64,000 nt of DNA, taken from NCBI RefSeq assembly GCF_036417845.1, contig NC_089978.1, positions 124,154,183 to 124,218,182 of the forward strand, written 5' to 3'. This DNA is from Apteryx mantelli. Its lineage: Eukaryota; Chordata; Aves; Apterygiformes; Apterygidae. The notes beneath the pieces were generated by a model. It saw only the letters and a program-made list of their open reading frames with translations, ran no database searches and was not told where the DNA came from. Made by a program: the position numbers and the translations under genes. Positions 61,381 to 64,000 of this stretch are shown piece by piece (within the stretch, counting starts at the first letter, position 1; each line of letters starts with the position of its first letter).

Positions 61381-62580
61381 TACCTGCACAGTGTAAGCAT
61401 CAAACAAATATGTATTATTCCACCTTTGGAATGAGAATATGTACACTGCAGTTTCTGTGGGGTGCAGTTTTTGTGACTCAGTACAAATTAATTACATTAT
61501 TTGCATATGTTAAAATAAAAAAAAGTAATGTCATGCTGGTGACATTTAGCTATGGTGCTCCACATACAGCAGACTCTTCCATTCTACAAGGGGGGGGGGG
61601 GTGAAAAAAAAATCAAAAGGTTAAAAAAAACTAACATCCAAAAAGTAGCAACAGTATCAGTGATGCTGAACTATGAAGAACATGGCTTCTGAAATCAGCA
61701 ATGTAAAAAGCTAAATGAACCAATAAAATAATTTCACACAAAAATGTCTCAAAACTAAAAGAAAATAACAACTCAAACCAGAACAAAAATGTCAAATTAT
61801 CCAACCCACCTAACTCTTCTGGGAAAAGGAAAAAAAACAGCCCAAAAACAGGTGCTTTGGGATGGGATTTAACTATACATTTGTTTTGTGGCATAGTAGT
61901 TCCTCCTCTCATGTTTTATTTGTTACGAAAGGAAAAATGCATGTAGCTCAGGCTTTCAGAAAGCTAGCGTCCCTCACACTTCAGCCCAACGTGAAGGACT
62001 ATAATTAGCTTTACCTACTACCCAAAAACTCCACAGAGGTGGTACTGTTGTTCATAATGGACAACAACAAAACGCTTGAACTTGATGGGATAGCGTGGCA
62101 CTTCTGGCGGTAATGACTATGGTATCTTGTATAAGCACTACTCTTTAGTAAATTTTTGTAGCTAGGCAGGAACATAGGAAGGAATTGTGCTTTAATACAA
62201 GGCAATTTGCACAGCAAGGCTGTTGAGAGGAGTGGGCAGATCAGAAATGGAGCTGCCAATGGCAGGGGAACAATGAATCTTCCTACTCATCTCAAATTCT
62301 GTTTGCTACGGAAAACCAGCACTCCACAAACGTTGGCGTGACTGTTGGATGGGATGCCCATTAAACACTGCACACTTGGAAGTACCACAAAAAATACGAT
62401 TTTGTTCTTGGCTCTCTGAAACAGCACTTAAAATGAAGTGCCATTCTGTGCACCAAAGCTTTCAGAGGAATGCAGTCTGATTTATCCCTGCAATCATTAT
62501 TTCTTTTGGTAAGCAATCTTGTCTTCATTTAGTGTGATTCCACTGTAAAACACAGTTTGGGCTCCTGGCAAACTGCATTG

Positions 62581-62604
62581 TTTTTTTTTTTTTTTTTTTT
62601 TTTT
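62581..62604 (+). repeat. 24-bp poly-T tract
   Basis: Twenty-four T residues on the plus strand, poly-A on the BBX transcript, at the edge of a more GC-rich stretch. Confidence 0.9.
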
Positions 62605-62799
62605 ATCATGGAGATAGCTGACATCAGAGGTGCTCTGTGCTGCTTCCTTTCTGTTCCATACCCACGCTCTTTTTGCCATCGCCAGAAGGGTGATTTGCTG
62701 CTTCGACAGCTGACGTACAATCCCATCGCTTGCCCCAGGCCCTCTCCCATTGCCTCCTCTCCCATCCCAAGGGCACATGTGGGGCCACAGCTCTAATTA

Positions 62800-63000
62800 G
62801 GAAGGCCCAGCCCTGGAAGCAGATGAGCTGCCACCCTGGCTAATAATTTATAGGCTGTGCGACACAGGGGCATTAGAGAGTGCCGTTATCACTATGTCAG
62901 TGATTAATTATTTAAAGGATCGTTCGTATTGTCATAAATTCCTGGAGCATTTTGCAAGCCTGGTCAGACGCGCGGGGCTGTACGGAGGAGCCGCGTGTGG
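62800..63000. promoter_or_regulatory. Intronic element with paired Hox/Cdx-like sites
   Basis: Upstream of the first BBX exon in this window, GGCTAATAATTTATAGGC and, about 90 bp later, GTGATTAATTATTTAAAG and TTGTCATAAATTCC lie close together. GTCATAAA and TTTATAGG resemble posterior Hox/Cdx sites and TTAATTA a general homeodomain site. A CpG-containing stretch (ACGCGCGGGGC to GAAGGCGCG) adjoins it. This is the best enhancer candidate in the BBX introns by motif content. Confidence 0.35.
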
Positions 63001-64000
63001 GCACAGCACTGCCCGCGAAGGCGCGTGGCTGCAAGTGACCAAGGCAAGCATGACGTGGAACGCCAGTGACAGCGCGGGCAACTCCTGACGGAGGTGAGGC
63101 GACACAGGGAAATAACGGGAGAAACTAGTAACTCTAACAGCAGTGAGCAGGTGAGAAACACCCTCCCCACAAAACTGAGGATGGGAGATGGCAATGAAGG
63201 GAGCAATAAAAGCTAAGGGGAGCGGGTAGAAATAAAACCAGCTCTTCAAGAAGACAGAAGATTAGGCAGTGCAATGAAGAGGGATAATGGATACCTTCTC
63301 CAGCACCTACACTCCATAAATTACTGCTTCAGCTCTTACAAAGTTCACTGAACAATATTCATTAATGACATGACTGAATCAGGAAACAAGATGCTCAAAT
63401 ATGTATTTTCCCCATCCAGGCAGGCAACGATGGTAGAACAATACTTGTCAAATGAATGAATTATTTACATAATTTTTCTAGCAACTTTGAATAAATCATT
63501 TGCAGCTACATTTTTTTAGTTGGAGATGCATTTGCAGTTTTCATGATAGAATTTTAAATTTATATTAAAAAAACTGAAAAAAATCATTTATGTATTTGAT
63601 GGCACACGATGTCATAAGATACGTACAAAACTTACATATAATGTACCAAAAATAAAAGAAGTGTGCCATTAATTTTTCTTGAGTATTGCAAGCAAAAGGA
63701 CATTTGGAGATTTTCAGTAATTTAGCACCTTTGCTGTAAAGTGAGTTGTAGCTACATTTCAGATAGATCAAGTTATATAAAAGACTGCCATAAGCCTGTA
63801 CAAAAAAAAAAAAATTACATTTTTAAGCATACACTGTGGAAAGAATCTACTCCTTTTTTATTCAATTTCCCCTCTGAATTCAGATAATTGGAAGTTTCCA
63901 AGAATTTCAAGTAAGTATGAAAGGCTAAGCGGATTTAACAACTATGCCTGAAGTTACATAAATCTGTTAATACTCTGAAAAAAATGGTTATTCATATTTT

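Larger units (their letters stand above)
61219..64000 (-). other. BBX: Partial BBX intron, running off the window
   Basis: The intron upstream of the 149-bp exon. It holds a GA/CA microsatellite (61331-61380), a G run near 61591-61601, a 24-bp T run (62581-62604) and the Hox/Cdx-like segment at 62800-63000. The preceding BBX exon was not found, so the intron is at least 2.8 kb. Confidence 0.8.

Overview
This is vertebrate nuclear DNA, and the repeats point to a bird. The only interspersed repeats I can recognise are four CR1-type LINE fragments. One of them (46329-46560) has the layout of avian CR1 3' ends; the others are older and strongly diverged. I see no Alu, B1 or L1. Several short GC-rich, CpG-containing patches lie in otherwise AT-rich, gene-poor sequence. 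There is no prokaryotic gene organisation, and almost all the open frames in the window are chance frames.

The one gene I can identify is BBX (the HMG-box transcription factor 'bobby sox homolog'), read on the minus strand. Its last five coding exons are present at 61070-61218, 55755-55844, 46794-46991, 45686-45878 and 42801-42888. Each has AG/GT boundaries and compatible phases, and together they encode 238 complete residues to a TGA stop. The HMG box and the large central exons must lie beyond position 64000. The 90-bp second exon is flanked by introns of the same phase, so it can be skipped without a frameshift. The gene probably continues into a long AT-rich 3'UTR below 42800; tandem AATAAA signals near 36.8 kb are a possible end, which would give about 6 kb of UTR.

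Layout: 1 to about 36.7 kb is intergenic sequence downstream of BBX. In mammals the next gene in this direction is CD47, convergent with BBX, but I found none of its exons here. This part holds two CR1 fragments, microsatellites, GC-rich patches (the strongest at 20.3-20.6 kb), two stretches that read like developmental enhancers (11.38-11.64 and 12.17-12.50 kb), a third at 27.0-27.26 kb, and a pair of palindromes at 30.97-31.07 kb. From 36.8 to 42.8 kb is the proposed BBX 3'UTR. From 42.8 to 64.0 kb are the BBX exons and introns. The introns hold two more CR1 pieces, two poly-A tracts of 37-38 bp, two long near-perfect hairpins and two enhancer-like, homeodomain-site-rich stretches.

I did not find a new multi-gene system. 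The items most worth checking are the 57-nt intronic hairpin (56214-56270) about 370 bp upstream of the skippable BBX exon, the second intronic hairpin (53714-53759), the paired palindromes at 31 kb, an SV40-like nuclear localisation motif in BBX, and the lack of a segment that I remember in mammalian BBX at the start of the 198-bp exon.
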